DNA of 64,000 nt from a bacterium (lineage in GTDB: Bacteria; Oederibacteriota; CAKKQC01): assembly GCA_919901855.1 (NCBI GenBank), contig CAKKQC010000040.1, forward strand, positions 1 to 64,000. The letters run 5' to 3'. Position 1 is the first letter of the stretch; the number at the start of each line of letters is the position of its first letter. The position numbers were made by a program, and so were the translations under genes. A model generated the notes under the pieces. The model ran no database searches, had not been told where the DNA came from, and worked only from the letters and a program-made list of their open reading frames with translations. Positions 27,901 to 36,431 of the stretch are shown in pieces.

Positions 27901-30746
27901 CGCAGGACACGACGCTCACGTGGTGGTTCACGATGTCGAATACCGGGGCCCTCGCGGCTTCGAACATCGTGCTCTGGGACACCCTGCCCGCGGGCGGGGA
28001 CTACATCGGGTGCGGAGGCGCCCCGTGCAGCCGGACGGGGAACCTCGTGGTCTGGCAGATCCCGGACCTCGCCGCGGGCGCCAGGGCGCAGGTCTACGTC
28101 ACCCTCACTGCGCGGGAAGGGATGGCCTGCACGAACTTCGGCGAGGCGTCGTACACGAATCCGATCGGGTTCGACCGCCCGCGCGTGACCGCCGTCGGCC
28201 CATGCGTTCCCGTGGTCCTGCCGGTCCTCGAGGTCTCGAAGTGGCCGACGAAGTCCGTGTATGCCAACGGCGAGCCGGTCACGTTCGCGCTGTCCTACAC
28301 GAACGTCGGGACGGGCATTGCGAACAAGGTGCGACTCACGGACTTCGTCGGCGCCGACATGCGGTTCGTGAACGCGACCCTGTCGTCGAGCGGCGACCCC
28401 TGGAGCACGGTGCTGACCGGTTCCACCGTGGACGTGGTCTGGGACCTCGGGAGTGTCTCCCCGGGCCAGTACGGGACCGCGTCGGTGACCCTGATGCCAA
28501 TGCTGCCCTCGGCGACGCAGTGCGAGTCGGGCAGTTTCCTGAACCACGCCCAGATCAAGTATGAGAAGGAGACCGGGGTCTGGCTTTCGACCGACACGGG
28601 GATGGTACCGGCGATGGTGAACGACACGGCGGTCGCCCTCGTGCTCTCGGCGAGTCCGCCTGTCGCGGACGCGGGCAGCCAGGTGACCTACACCCTCTCG
28701 ATCCAGAACACGTGCGAGGGCACTGTCACGAACCTGGCGGTCTGGGATTCCCTGCCCGCGGGGGTCGGGTTCGCGGGCGCGGATTCGGGCGGCACGCTGA
28801 TCGGCGGCGTGGTGTCCTGGTCCCTGCCGTCGATCCCGCCATACGGGGTGCTCCCGGTCACGTTCACGGTGACCGTGACGGGGGTGGGGCCGTGGATCGG
28901 CCCCGATACCGCCGAGACCGACTTCGCGAACGGGGCGGGTCTGCACCAGCCGCGCGCGCTCTCGAACACGGTCTGGATCGGCGTGCTGTCGCCCATGCTC
29001 TCCATGACGAAGACCGCGAGCCCGGTGCCCGTGCCGGCGGACGCCGCGCTGACCTACCGGCTGGCCGTGCGGAACATCGGGATCATGTCGGCCGTCTCGA
29101 TCCAGGTCTGGGACACGCTGCCGGCGGGTATGTCCTTCCTCGGTTGCCAGGGCGGGGCGTCGTGCTCGTTCGACGGGACCCGTGTGACCTGGCAGGTGCC
29201 GGACCTGCCTCCCGGGGCTTCTGTGGACCTGACCGTGTCGGTCACGGCGTCGTCCACGGCGGGGTGCCCGAAGACCAACGTCGCGCAGGGCGACTACGGA
29301 GTGCCCGGCGCGCCCTGGCGGATCGCTTTGACGTCCAACGCCGTCTGCGTGCCGGTCGTGCACTCGGAGCTGGCCCTCGGCATCACCGCGGACCGGCCGG
29401 TCCATGCGTCCGGAGATCTCATGGTCTACACGATCCTGTGCTCGAACCTGGGCACGGATACGGCCGTCTCCCTCGAGATCTCGGACGCCTGGCCGCCCGG
29501 CGCCGCCTTCTGGTCGGGCACGCCCGGCGGCTCCGCGGTCCCCGGCGGCCGCGAATGGGCCCTGCCCGATCTTCCGCCCGGCACGAGCGCGACGGTGTAC
29601 GTCTCGCTGCGGTCTCCGGCGGTGTCGTGCACGCCCGTGGTCCTTCCCCACGACGCGCTCGCGCGGTTCACGAACTCCTCCGGGATCGTCCAGCCCGACG
29701 TCGGGCCGGTGACGGCGACCGTGACGGTTACGGGGGTCATGCTCGTCCTGGGGCTTTCCCCGGCGGCGACCGTGGTGCAGCAGGGCGCGGCGGTCGCATA
29801 TGCGCTGACATGGTCGAATCCGTGCAGCGACACGGCGTGGAACGTGTCGCTGTGGGACACGGTGCCGGGCGATGCGGCCTACGCGGGCTCGTCGGGTGGC
29901 GGAACGTTCCTGGGAGGGCTCCTGGCGTGGTCGCCGGGGACAGTGCCTCCCGGCTCCGCCGGGGCCGTGACCTTCACGCTGTCCTGGGTGGGGGAGGGGC
30001 CGGACCTGGGGTTGCCGCCCGCGCAGGCCGGGTTCGCGTCCAGCAACGGGGCGGCCGCGCTGGCGCCGAGCAATCCCGCCACGGTCACTGTTTTACGACC
30101 GGTGGTGACCGTCGAGAAGCGCGGTCCGAGCGGCGTGGTCAAGGACGGTCGCGTGCGGTACGTGCTCACGGTTCGGAACGCGGGCACGGACACGGCGTTC
30201 GCGATCCGGGTCGTGGACACGATGCCGGCGCCGCTGAAGTACGCGGGGGCCTCGCCGCCGGCGGCCATCGCGGGCCCGGTGATGTCCTGGAGCCTCACGG
30301 GGCTCGAGATCGGGGGGACGGCGGTAATCACGGTGGACGCGCTGGGGCCTCCCGGCGAGGAGGACGCGGAGACCGTCAACTGCGCGATAGCGACCTGGCT
30401 AACTCCGCTCGGGATCGCCGGCGAATCCGCGCCGTCCTGCGTCACCGTGGTGCTGAGCCCGGATCTCGTCGTCAGGATCTTCCCGAACCCGTTCGAACCC
30501 GCGAAGGCCGTGCGCGGCACGATGAAGTTCACGGGATTGCCCGAGGCGTCGTACGTGTCCCTCTACACGCTCACTGGGGTGCGGATGCGCCTGCTGACGG
30601 ACGTGACCCGCCATGCGCTGGAATGGGACGGGCGGAACGAGGACGGCTCGCCGGTGGCGGCGGGCGTCTACCTCTACGTGGTCGAGATGCCCGATGGGAA
30701 AGGCGGGAAGACCAGGCTCAAGGGCAAGTTCGGGCTGATTCGGTGA
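24933..30746 (+). CDS. giant secreted DUF11-repeat protein with C-terminal FlgD-like domain (module 1)
   Basis: 1937 aa from ATG 24933, preceded by GGGAAGG; the frame also has ATGs at 24873 and 24765. Signal peptide MAGLARGLAVLASAFWLVS. Residues about 25-300 form a unique beta-rich N-terminal domain (YLWDWMVNAIDSS and similar). Twelve DUF11-type beta-sandwich repeats follow, each built around a VWDTLPAGM-like turn and a W.LPDLPPG turn; examples are IHDTLPAGMDL-type at the start and VVDTMPAPLKYA last. The last ~90 residues are a FlgD-like Ig domain (RIFPNPFEP, LEWDGRNEDGSPVAAGVYLY). The layout is that of a cell-surface stalk or adhesin. Overlaps the next barrel gene by GTGA. No ligand can be named. 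Confidence 0.85.
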   Translation, partial: TMAGLARGLAVLASAFWLVSGPASGMQTATNGYLTVKVSDDPAAVGGPGLFTVETGPLHPTPGKSIFYNSVANQIGTSYITVMDTDANTLWVNAVSNTTMVPSEAGYGVQRMGDYPVTLAALGASGFRATYILPKFTVIQDVVIMGTALMNTSVMHQVTVTNTSGSDLHFGVRYLWDWMVNAIDSSYFRPLNPPGPYTDVFEAFDDPVFDRYEASDSETFPSFEIYGTTHGGSLLSEPRQPDQIRYAYWGDARRAPWDFPVAGQSSDSAIVYYWGLTAPLTLAPGSSTTFTQYVTANLYALRRAIPEIKLALSNTLFICAGDAVTYSIEFRNKGDATSENLTITETVPAAMQYAPGSLEFWAGTNGGVPPAVAATAWASNLNGPWTPGEPPVVFAPDHLLRWVVDRLGPDQSGYIRFVMNAEKGVSPGLTLISSASATNALDSSVFRSGNVKNETLSAILYKVADPSLLDAGNGLRYTLEAWCPCATTIYDVTVHDTLPAGMDLAEPYGLHTDGVVTGTRYVSWSIGDLAPGASRYVYFDAVANGDVATPRNWGAMDYSALRNGTLEAQPRLLWFADVDVNLPKFWFRKMLWPPTGQTPAAPDGQVQFVLDIGNDRNVTLTNVTMWDSLPPGMSYLSDTGGASVAGDLVTWNNVPDIHPGDRWSVFMTVQLSGSCYTLGPNTARLGFTLDPIAAPFVPTPPASSGDVPIPLAQPIVTTVRSPNPSVVPPGELLTYTISMWNEGKAKASSVSVWDSLPARSTFVDASPGYVYTPGTPGTVVWNNIPDIVTDAHEDVWYTVRVDTSPVGMQALTSWVSYSGVAGCTTFQTPVWDMYVFKAQPKFEMSKFVDQGIVPVGGIAIWSFSITNTGNDSALNVVVSDALPTGLAYTGCSGPPGWTCSQSGNVAIWTTPMLPAGYTGTVSFVTTVVDDTVPSCTMTIDGNNFGNNIGTVTFENRVAQPRGPAGSTVACLRTGDAALYLEKVPNYNPVTQDTTLTWWFTMSNTGALAASNIVLWDTLPAGGDYIGCGGAPCSRTGNLVVWQIPDLAAGARAQVYVTLTAREGMACTNFGEASYTNPIGFDRPRVTAVGPCVPVVLPVLEVSKWPTKSVYANGEPVTFALSYTNVGTGIANKVRLTDFVGADMRFVNATLSSSGDPWSTVLTGSTVDVVWDLGSVSPGQYGTASVTLMPMLPSATQCESGSFLNHAQIKYEKETGVWLSTDTGMVPAMVNDTAVALVLSASPPVADAGSQVTYTLSIQNTCEGTVTNLAVWDSLPAGVGFAGADSGGTLIGGVVSWSLPSIPPYGVLPVTFTVTVTGVGPWIGPDTAETDFANGAGLHQPRALSNTVWIGVLSPMLSMTKTASPVPVPADAALTYRLAVRNIGIMSAVSIQVWDTLPAGMSFLGCQGGASCSFDGTRVTWQVPDLPPGASVDLTVSVTASSTAGCPKTNVAQGDYGVPGAPWRIALTSNAVCVPVVHSELALGITADRPVHASGDLMVYTILCSNLGTDTAVSLEISDAWPPGAAFWSGTPGGSAVPGGREWALPDLPPGTSATVYVSLRSPAVSCTPVVLPHDALARFTNSSGIVQPDVGPVTATVTVTGVMLVLGLSPAATVVQQGAAVAYALTWSNPCSDTAWNVSLWDTVPGDAAYAGSSGGGTFLGGLLAWSPGTVPPGSAGAVTFTLSWVGEGPDLGLPPAQAGFASSNGAAALAPSNPATVTVLRPVVTVEKRGPSGVVKDGRVRYVLTVRNAGTDTAFAIRVVDTMPAPLKYAGASPPAAIAGPVMSWSLTGLEIGGTAVITVDALGPPGEEDAETVNCAIATWLTPLGIAGESAPSCVTVVLSPDLVVRIFPNPFEPAKAVRGTMKFTGLPEASYVSLYTLTGVRMRLLTDVTRHALEWDGRNEDGSPVAAGVYLYVVEMPDGKGGKTRLKGKFGLIR

Positions 30747-32038
30747 GAGTCTCCCCGGCCTCCGTCTGGCTGGCCCTCTGTCTGGTCCCGGGCGGCCCGG
30801 CCGGGGCGAATGGTCCCGGGAGTTCCTTCGGCGAGGGGCTCCGGCTGACCAACACGGCGTGGGCGATCGGGCTTTCCGAGGCGATGGTCGCGTCGGGCGA
30901 GGGCGTGAGCGCGGTGTCGCTCAATCCCGCGGGCGTCCTCGACGCCGGGCTCACGACGCTCCACGTCACGCACGCCTTCTACGTCGAAAGCATCCAGGAG
31001 GACTACCTCGCCTGCACCACGCGCCTGCCGTTCGGCTCCGCGATCGGCGTCTCGCTCCACGGCCTCTACGACTCGGCCACGGGACGCACGATCGAGGACG
31101 CGATGGGGCGGTACGCGGGCGAGTCGGGGCGCTATCCGCTCGGTTTCGCGGTCGGGGGCGCGGCCTACGCGGTCGACCTGTCGAGGCTGGCCCCGGGCCT
31201 CGGCTTCATGCGTCCGACCGGCGGCATCGGACTGCGGGGCGTGTGGCAGCAGATCGACCGGTCGTCGCGCATCGGCGTGACGTTCGACGTGGGATTCAAG
31301 ATCCGGCCGTTCCCGGGCGTTACGGTGGCGGGGGTGCTTCAGAACGCGGGGGTCGTGAGCGGGCCGGCCGGACTGCCGCTCCAGTGGGTGACCGGCATCG
31401 CGTGGCAGAACGAGCGGATCGGGAACCGGAACGACCGCGTGCTGCTCGAGATCGACTCGCCCGTGGCCGTGGACCGCGGGCTGTCCCTGCGCGCCGGGCT
31501 GGAGTACCGGATCCAGTTCAGCCGGGTGGGGTTCGCGATTCGCGGCGGATGGAAGCAGGAGAACGAGGTGCCCGGCGCTCCCGGCGTCTCCACCGGGGTC
31601 GGGTTCCGGTGGCTCATCGCCCGCATGCCCTGGGGCGTGGACTACGCCTTCGTGCCCTGGGGGATCTTCGGGGCGGCGCACGCGATCTCGATGACCGTCG
31701 GGATCATCCCGAAGCCGCGGACCGTCGAGATCGACACCGGCCCGGTCGACCCCGGGCGGGAGCCTCCCGAGGTCTTCTACCCGCTCAAGGGCGAGCGCGC
31801 CCGCTACGCGCTGAAGATGGAGGAGCGGACGGAGCTGTCGGCCATCCTGCTCGACGCCGGGGGGCTCCCCCTGGCGAACCTGTTCGAGAAGCGGGTCGTG
31901 GAGCCCGGCGACTACGAGATCGTCTGGAACGGCTATCTCCCGAACGGGGAGCTGGCGACCCTCGAGGTCGTTTACCGTATCTCCATCCAGTACGGCGCCC
32001 GGACCTGGTACCGGGACGTGGTCCCGAAGAGGGAGTAG
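30743..32038 (+). CDS. UPF0164/PorV-like outer-membrane barrel with FlgD-like C-terminus (module 1)
   Basis: 431 aa, GTG start (GTGA overlap). Signal peptide ending near PAGANG. The UPF0164/PorV hallmark SFGEGLRLTNTAWAIG ... GVSAVSLNPAGVLDAG is at the N-terminus, followed by about 14 amphipathic strands to residue ~330. Residues ~345-431 are a FlgD-like Ig domain (EVFYPLKGERARYALKM ... IVWNGYLPNGE). PorV in Bacteroidetes shuttles T9SS cargo at the outer membrane; whether this paralogue handles the DUF11 protein next to it is inference from the coupling. About half its residues match the barrel at 36428. Confidence 0.8.
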   Translation: MRVSPASVWLALCLVPGGPAGANGPGSSFGEGLRLTNTAWAIGLSEAMVASGEGVSAVSLNPAGVLDAGLTTLHVTHAFYVESIQEDYLACTTRLPFGSAIGVSLHGLYDSATGRTIEDAMGRYAGESGRYPLGFAVGGAAYAVDLSRLAPGLGFMRPTGGIGLRGVWQQIDRSSRIGVTFDVGFKIRPFPGVTVAGVLQNAGVVSGPAGLPLQWVTGIAWQNERIGNRNDRVLLEIDSPVAVDRGLSLRAGLEYRIQFSRVGFAIRGGWKQENEVPGAPGVSTGVGFRWLIARMPWGVDYAFVPWGIFGAAHAISMTVGIIPKPRTVEIDTGPVDPGREPPEVFYPLKGERARYALKMEERTELSAILLDAGGLPLANLFEKRVVEPGDYEIVWNGYLPNGELATLEVVYRISIQYGARTWYRDVVPKRE

Positions 32039-32042
32039 GATA

Positions 32043-35000
32043 ATGCGAATGCGACCGGTGCTTGCCCTCGTACTGGCCATGGCTACGGCCTCCCCGGCCG
32101 TCGCGTTCGTGGACGACTTCGAGTCCGAGACGCTGGGCGACCTCAATGGCCAGAACAACTGGTTCTCCTCGATGAGCCACACCGCGGGGACGTTCGACGT
32201 GGAGAATACAACCGTCCTGAACGGGGCCCAGAGCCTGTCGCTCTCGGGAGTCCCCGGCGGGATCACGGAGTACCGGCATCTGGTGCCGGCGTCGAATTAC
32301 TGCACCGTGACGTGGCAGTTGCAGGTAACGGACGCGTACTCGGGGGTATACGCGTGTGACGGGGACGACTCGACGGAAAACTGGGGCGTGTGGGTCGATA
32401 TGGCCGGGAACGTCTACGTCGACGACTCCGTGGGGGTCTGGTCCTCCGGCGGCACCGTCACCGCAGGTGCCGTGCACTCGTACCGGATGGTCCAGTCCCC
32501 CGCCGGGACGATCGACCTGTACATAGACGGGAGCGGGACGCCGTCGTTCTCCGGCAGCGTCATGACCATCGGGACCGGGGCCCAGGACCGGCTGCTGCTC
32601 TCGTTCTGGTCAACCGGCCCGGACGGGAGCGCAAACCAGGCCATCTGGGACGACGTCAACTACTCGGTTCCGCCGGCGATCACGGTGGTCAAGACGATGA
32701 CGGGAGGCGAGGGGGTCGGAGCGCCGGTGCAATACCAGATCACGGTGACCAACGTGGGCGGGAACGTGATCACGGACCTGGTCGTCGTGGACACGATCCC
32801 ATCCGTGCTCCAGAACGTGACGACGACCGAACCGGGCGGATGGGGAGTGCCCGCCGTGACCTCGGTGAGCGGCGGCACCCGGTACGAGTGGTCCGCGACG
32901 GGACTGACGTTCAACCCCACGGACACCTTGACCTTCACGATCGACGGGGCGATCGGGTTCGTCTGTGCCCAGACGGCGATTTCCAACACGGCATATGCCG
33001 CCGCCACCTCCGCGGCGGGGTGGGCGGACCTGTTCTCGGGCGTCTCGGGCGCCGTGATCGAGCCCCCCGCGGCGACCGTGTCGGTCGTGCAGACGATGAC
33101 GCCGGGGGCCCTGGTCGTGGGCGGGCCCGTGCAGTACCAGATCGTGGTCACGAACACGGGGTCCGCGACCCTCGCCAGCGTTACGGTGACCGACACGGTC
33201 GCGCCCGTGGTAACCGCCGTGACGCCGACGACGCCGGCCGGGTTCGCGGCGCCCGTCGTGATGCAGGGGGCGTCGGGCACGATCTACAGTTGGGAGAGCA
33301 CGGGGCCGGTCTACTGGGCCGGGCCCCTGACCTTCCAGCTCGACGGGACCGTCGGGGACGTGTGTGTGAGTACGGCGGTCTCGAACACGGGCTACGCCTA
33401 TGTGGTGGACGACTGCGGGACCGGCGAGCAATGGTCCAACGTCGCCGGGGCAGTCGTCGCGCCGCCCGCGGGGGCGGTCACGATCGTGCAGTCGCCGGTG
33501 GGGAGCCCGGTCGTGGGCGGCCCCGTGACGTACCAGTTCCAGGTGACGAACACGGGCACGATCCCGCTCAGCCGCGTGATCGTGGTGGACACGGTCGCGC
33601 CGGAGGTGACGGGCGTGGTGCAGTCGACGCCGCCGGGGTTCGCGGTCCTGCCCGTGGTTCAGGGCGCTTCGGGGACGATCTACAGTTGGGAGAGCACCGG
33701 ACCGTTCGCCCCGTCCGACAGCCAGACGTTCACGCTCGCGGGGACCGTCGGGGACGTGTGCGCCAGCACGGCGGTCTCGAACACGGGCTACGCCTACTTC
33801 GAAGCGCCGTGCGCGGCCGGCGAGACCGCGTCCGGCGTCGAGGGTTTCGCGATCGTAGGGCCATTGTTCCAGATCGGGGTCACCAACACGCAGACCGCCT
33901 GGACCGGCGTGGGAGCGCCGGTCTCGTACCAGATCGTGATCACGAACACGGGCGCGGTCAACGTCGACGATCTCATCATCGTGGACACGGTGTCGCCGGA
34001 GGTCGTGGGCGTGACGACGACCCGGCCGCTGGGGTGGGCGGCGCCGGTCGTGACCTCGGTGGCAGGCGGCACCCGGTACGAGTGGGCGGGTACCGGGCTC
34101 GCCCTCGCCCCGGCGGGGACATTGACCTTCACGATCGACGGCGCGGCGGGGTTGGTCTGCGCCTCGACGGGTCTGTCGAACACGGCCTACGCGACGTCAT
34201 GGACGTCCTGCGCCCGGTCGTCGGCGATGCCGGCCGCGGCAGGCTCCATCGTCGAGCCGCCGGTCACGGCGCTCACGATCACGAATGTGGAGAGTCCGGC
34301 ATCGCCGGCCGTGGGGAACCCGGTCACGTATCAGATCACGGTCACGAACGTGGGCACGGCCACGCTGGACTCCGTTGTCGTCGTGGACACCGTGGATGTG
34401 GCGATCGCGGGGCCGGTGCAGACGGTGACGCCGGCCGGCTTCGTGACGCAGCCGGTGGTGGGCCGCGTCCTCTCCTGGATCAGCACGGGGCCGTTGCCGT
34501 TCGGGGTGCCGGCGACATTCCAGATCGACGGCACGGTCGCCCTCGTGTGCGCCACCAGGGACGTCGGGAACACGGCCTTCGTCGCCGGCACCTCGGGTTG
34601 CGCGACGGATCCGCAGAGTGCGAGTGCGGAGGTGTTCACGGACCCGGCCGGAATATGCTCGGCGGCGACGGTCGAGGCCTCGATCGCGGTGTCGCCGGCC
34701 TCGCCGATGCTCTGCGAGAACCTGATCGTGGACCTCACGATCACGAACACGGGGGCCGCCGACATCTCGGGGCTCGGCCTGGAGGGAGGGATCCTGCGGC
34801 CGGAAGGACCGGGCCTCTGGCTTTCGGGGCCCACCCCGCCGTTCTCCGGCACGCTGCTGATCGGCAGCTCGTTCACCTGTTCCTTCGTCTACGGCTCGAC
34901 CGCGTCCGGCGCGGTCGTGCTGTCCGTCACCGTGACCGGCAATGACGCCGGCTCGGGGGTGCCCATCACCGGGTATCTCGCGGCGACACCATCCATCACG

Positions 35001-36431
35001 ATCCCGGGGCAGTCGCCGTTCCCCGCGAGCGTGGCGGTTTCGAGTTTCACGGCTGCCAAGTCCCAGTACGTGACGGGCCAGACCATCGACTACACGATCT
35101 CGCTGTGGAACAGCGGCTGGGATCCGGCCGCCGGCGTGGAGGTGTCGGATACCCTGCCGCCCGGGCTGGCCTTCGTCGGCTGCGGCGGGGCCCCGTGCGT
35201 CGAGACGGGTGGCCTCGTCGTCTGGTCGCTCACGGGGACCCTGCCCATGAGCGGCACGTACGACCTCACGCTCTCGGTCCAGGCGCCCGCCGCCAACTGC
35301 GCGGTGCCAGTCACGAGCGACCCCTGCTCGCTGGGCGGCTGCGTGTTCGTGGACTGGACCAACGCGTGCGGGAACCTCGTGTGGCCGTGGTACTCGTTTG
35401 GACAGGCGGTTCCCCCCGCGGTCGTGAACGCGTCGATCGTGCCGACGGTGGTGCCGCAGCCGCCCACGGCGGCCGAGGGTGCGGTCGTGCGTTACAACGT
35501 CACGCTCGCCAACACGTGCTCCGACACGGCGATCAACGTCGTCGTCTGGGACACGATTCCGCCGGGGGTGGCGCTGGCCGCGCTGGGTCCCGGGGCGACC
35601 GAAACGGGCGGGCTCGTGCGGTGGACGGTGGCGAGCGTGTCGCCGGGCGCTTCCGTGACGGTCTTCTTCTCGGTGTCCGTGACGTCGCCGGGGCCGCTCA
35701 TCGATCCCACCATCGCGTCCGTGACGAACGCCAACTCCACAGGGCAGAATCAGCCGCTCGCGGTGAGCGCCGGCGCCGGAGTGACCGTGATGGGACCGCT
35801 GCTTTCCGTGGTCAAGACGGGGCCGGACGCGGGGAGCACGGACGACTTCCTGCCTTTCCTGATATCCGTCTACAACGGAGGGACCGATACGGCCCTCAAC
35901 CTGGTCGTGACCGACAACCTGCCATCTGAACTGCTGTTCGTCTCGGGCTCGCCGGGCCCCGTGGTGGCGGGGAAGGCCGTGAGCTGGTCCCTGCCGGACC
36001 TGCCGCCGGGCGGGCGGACGAGCGTCACCGTGACCACGCGCGGGTCGGGGGTGGAGAACGAACTGGTCCTGGTGAACCAGGCTGTCGCCACCTGCGTGAA
36101 CAGCGGCCACGTGGCGATGGCGCCGGTGACGGGCACCAAGACCGTGTCCCTGACGCCGCGACTCAAGGTCCGCGTCTTCCCGACGCCGTTCTCGCCCGCG
36201 ACGGCCGTGGGCGGGACGCTCAAGTTCTCGGGGCTTCCCGACAGCGCCACCGTGCGGATCTACACGGTGTCCGGGAGCCTGGTCAGGGAGCTGACTCACG
36301 TCGTGCATCACCGGATCGTCTGGGACGGGCGGACGGACGGCGGGGCCGCGGCGGCGCCCGGGCTCTACCTTTACGTCATCGAGCTGCCGGGAGGCAAGAC
36401 GGCCAAGGGCAACTTCGGGGTGGTCCGATGA
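32043..36431 (+). CDS. giant secreted DUF11-type repeat protein with FlgD-like domain (module 2)
   Basis: 1462 aa, ATG 4 bp after the previous stop with GAGGGAG upstream. Signal peptide ends near SPAVAF. Residues ~20-210 look like a concanavalin/LamG-type sandwich (DDFESETLGDLNGQNNW, ENWGVWVDMAGNVYVDD). About nine Ig-like repeats follow: five close ones with VVDTVAPEV-like turns (internal identity high, e.g. GTIYSWESTGP occurs twice), one divergent, then three classical DUF11 repeats (VSDTLPPGLAFV, VWDTIPPGVALA, VTDNLPSELLFV). C-terminal FlgD-like domain RVFPTPFSPATAVGGT. Same layout as module 1 with a different head domain. Confidence 0.85.
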   Translation: MRMRPVLALVLAMATASPAVAFVDDFESETLGDLNGQNNWFSSMSHTAGTFDVENTTVLNGAQSLSLSGVPGGITEYRHLVPASNYCTVTWQLQVTDAYSGVYACDGDDSTENWGVWVDMAGNVYVDDSVGVWSSGGTVTAGAVHSYRMVQSPAGTIDLYIDGSGTPSFSGSVMTIGTGAQDRLLLSFWSTGPDGSANQAIWDDVNYSVPPAITVVKTMTGGEGVGAPVQYQITVTNVGGNVITDLVVVDTIPSVLQNVTTTEPGGWGVPAVTSVSGGTRYEWSATGLTFNPTDTLTFTIDGAIGFVCAQTAISNTAYAAATSAAGWADLFSGVSGAVIEPPAATVSVVQTMTPGALVVGGPVQYQIVVTNTGSATLASVTVTDTVAPVVTAVTPTTPAGFAAPVVMQGASGTIYSWESTGPVYWAGPLTFQLDGTVGDVCVSTAVSNTGYAYVVDDCGTGEQWSNVAGAVVAPPAGAVTIVQSPVGSPVVGGPVTYQFQVTNTGTIPLSRVIVVDTVAPEVTGVVQSTPPGFAVLPVVQGASGTIYSWESTGPFAPSDSQTFTLAGTVGDVCASTAVSNTGYAYFEAPCAAGETASGVEGFAIVGPLFQIGVTNTQTAWTGVGAPVSYQIVITNTGAVNVDDLIIVDTVSPEVVGVTTTRPLGWAAPVVTSVAGGTRYEWAGTGLALAPAGTLTFTIDGAAGLVCASTGLSNTAYATSWTSCARSSAMPAAAGSIVEPPVTALTITNVESPASPAVGNPVTYQITVTNVGTATLDSVVVVDTVDVAIAGPVQTVTPAGFVTQPVVGRVLSWISTGPLPFGVPATFQIDGTVALVCATRDVGNTAFVAGTSGCATDPQSASAEVFTDPAGICSAATVEASIAVSPASPMLCENLIVDLTITNTGAADISGLGLEGGILRPEGPGLWLSGPTPPFSGTLLIGSSFTCSFVYGSTASGAVVLSVTVTGNDAGSGVPITGYLAATPSITIPGQSPFPASVAVSSFTAAKSQYVTGQTIDYTISLWNSGWDPAAGVEVSDTLPPGLAFVGCGGAPCVETGGLVVWSLTGTLPMSGTYDLTLSVQAPAANCAVPVTSDPCSLGGCVFVDWTNACGNLVWPWYSFGQAVPPAVVNASIVPTVVPQPPTAAEGAVVRYNVTLANTCSDTAINVVVWDTIPPGVALAALGPGATETGGLVRWTVASVSPGASVTVFFSVSVTSPGPLIDPTIASVTNANSTGQNQPLAVSAGAGVTVMGPLLSVVKTGPDAGSTDDFLPFLISVYNGGTDTALNLVVTDNLPSELLFVSGSPGPVVAGKAVSWSLPDLPPGGRTSVTVTTRGSGVENELVLVNQAVATCVNSGHVAMAPVTGTKTVSLTPRLKVRVFPTPFSPATAVGGTLKFSGLPDSATVRIYTVSGSLVRELTHVVHHRIVWDGRTDGGAAAAPGLYLYVIELPGGKTAKGNFGVVR

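Noticed and set aside
25725-29651. 1308-codon open frame on the minus strand opposite the first DUF11 gene
   Set aside because: Arg/Asp/Gly-rich shadow translation caused by high GC and the repeat codon pattern; no start signals and no domain.
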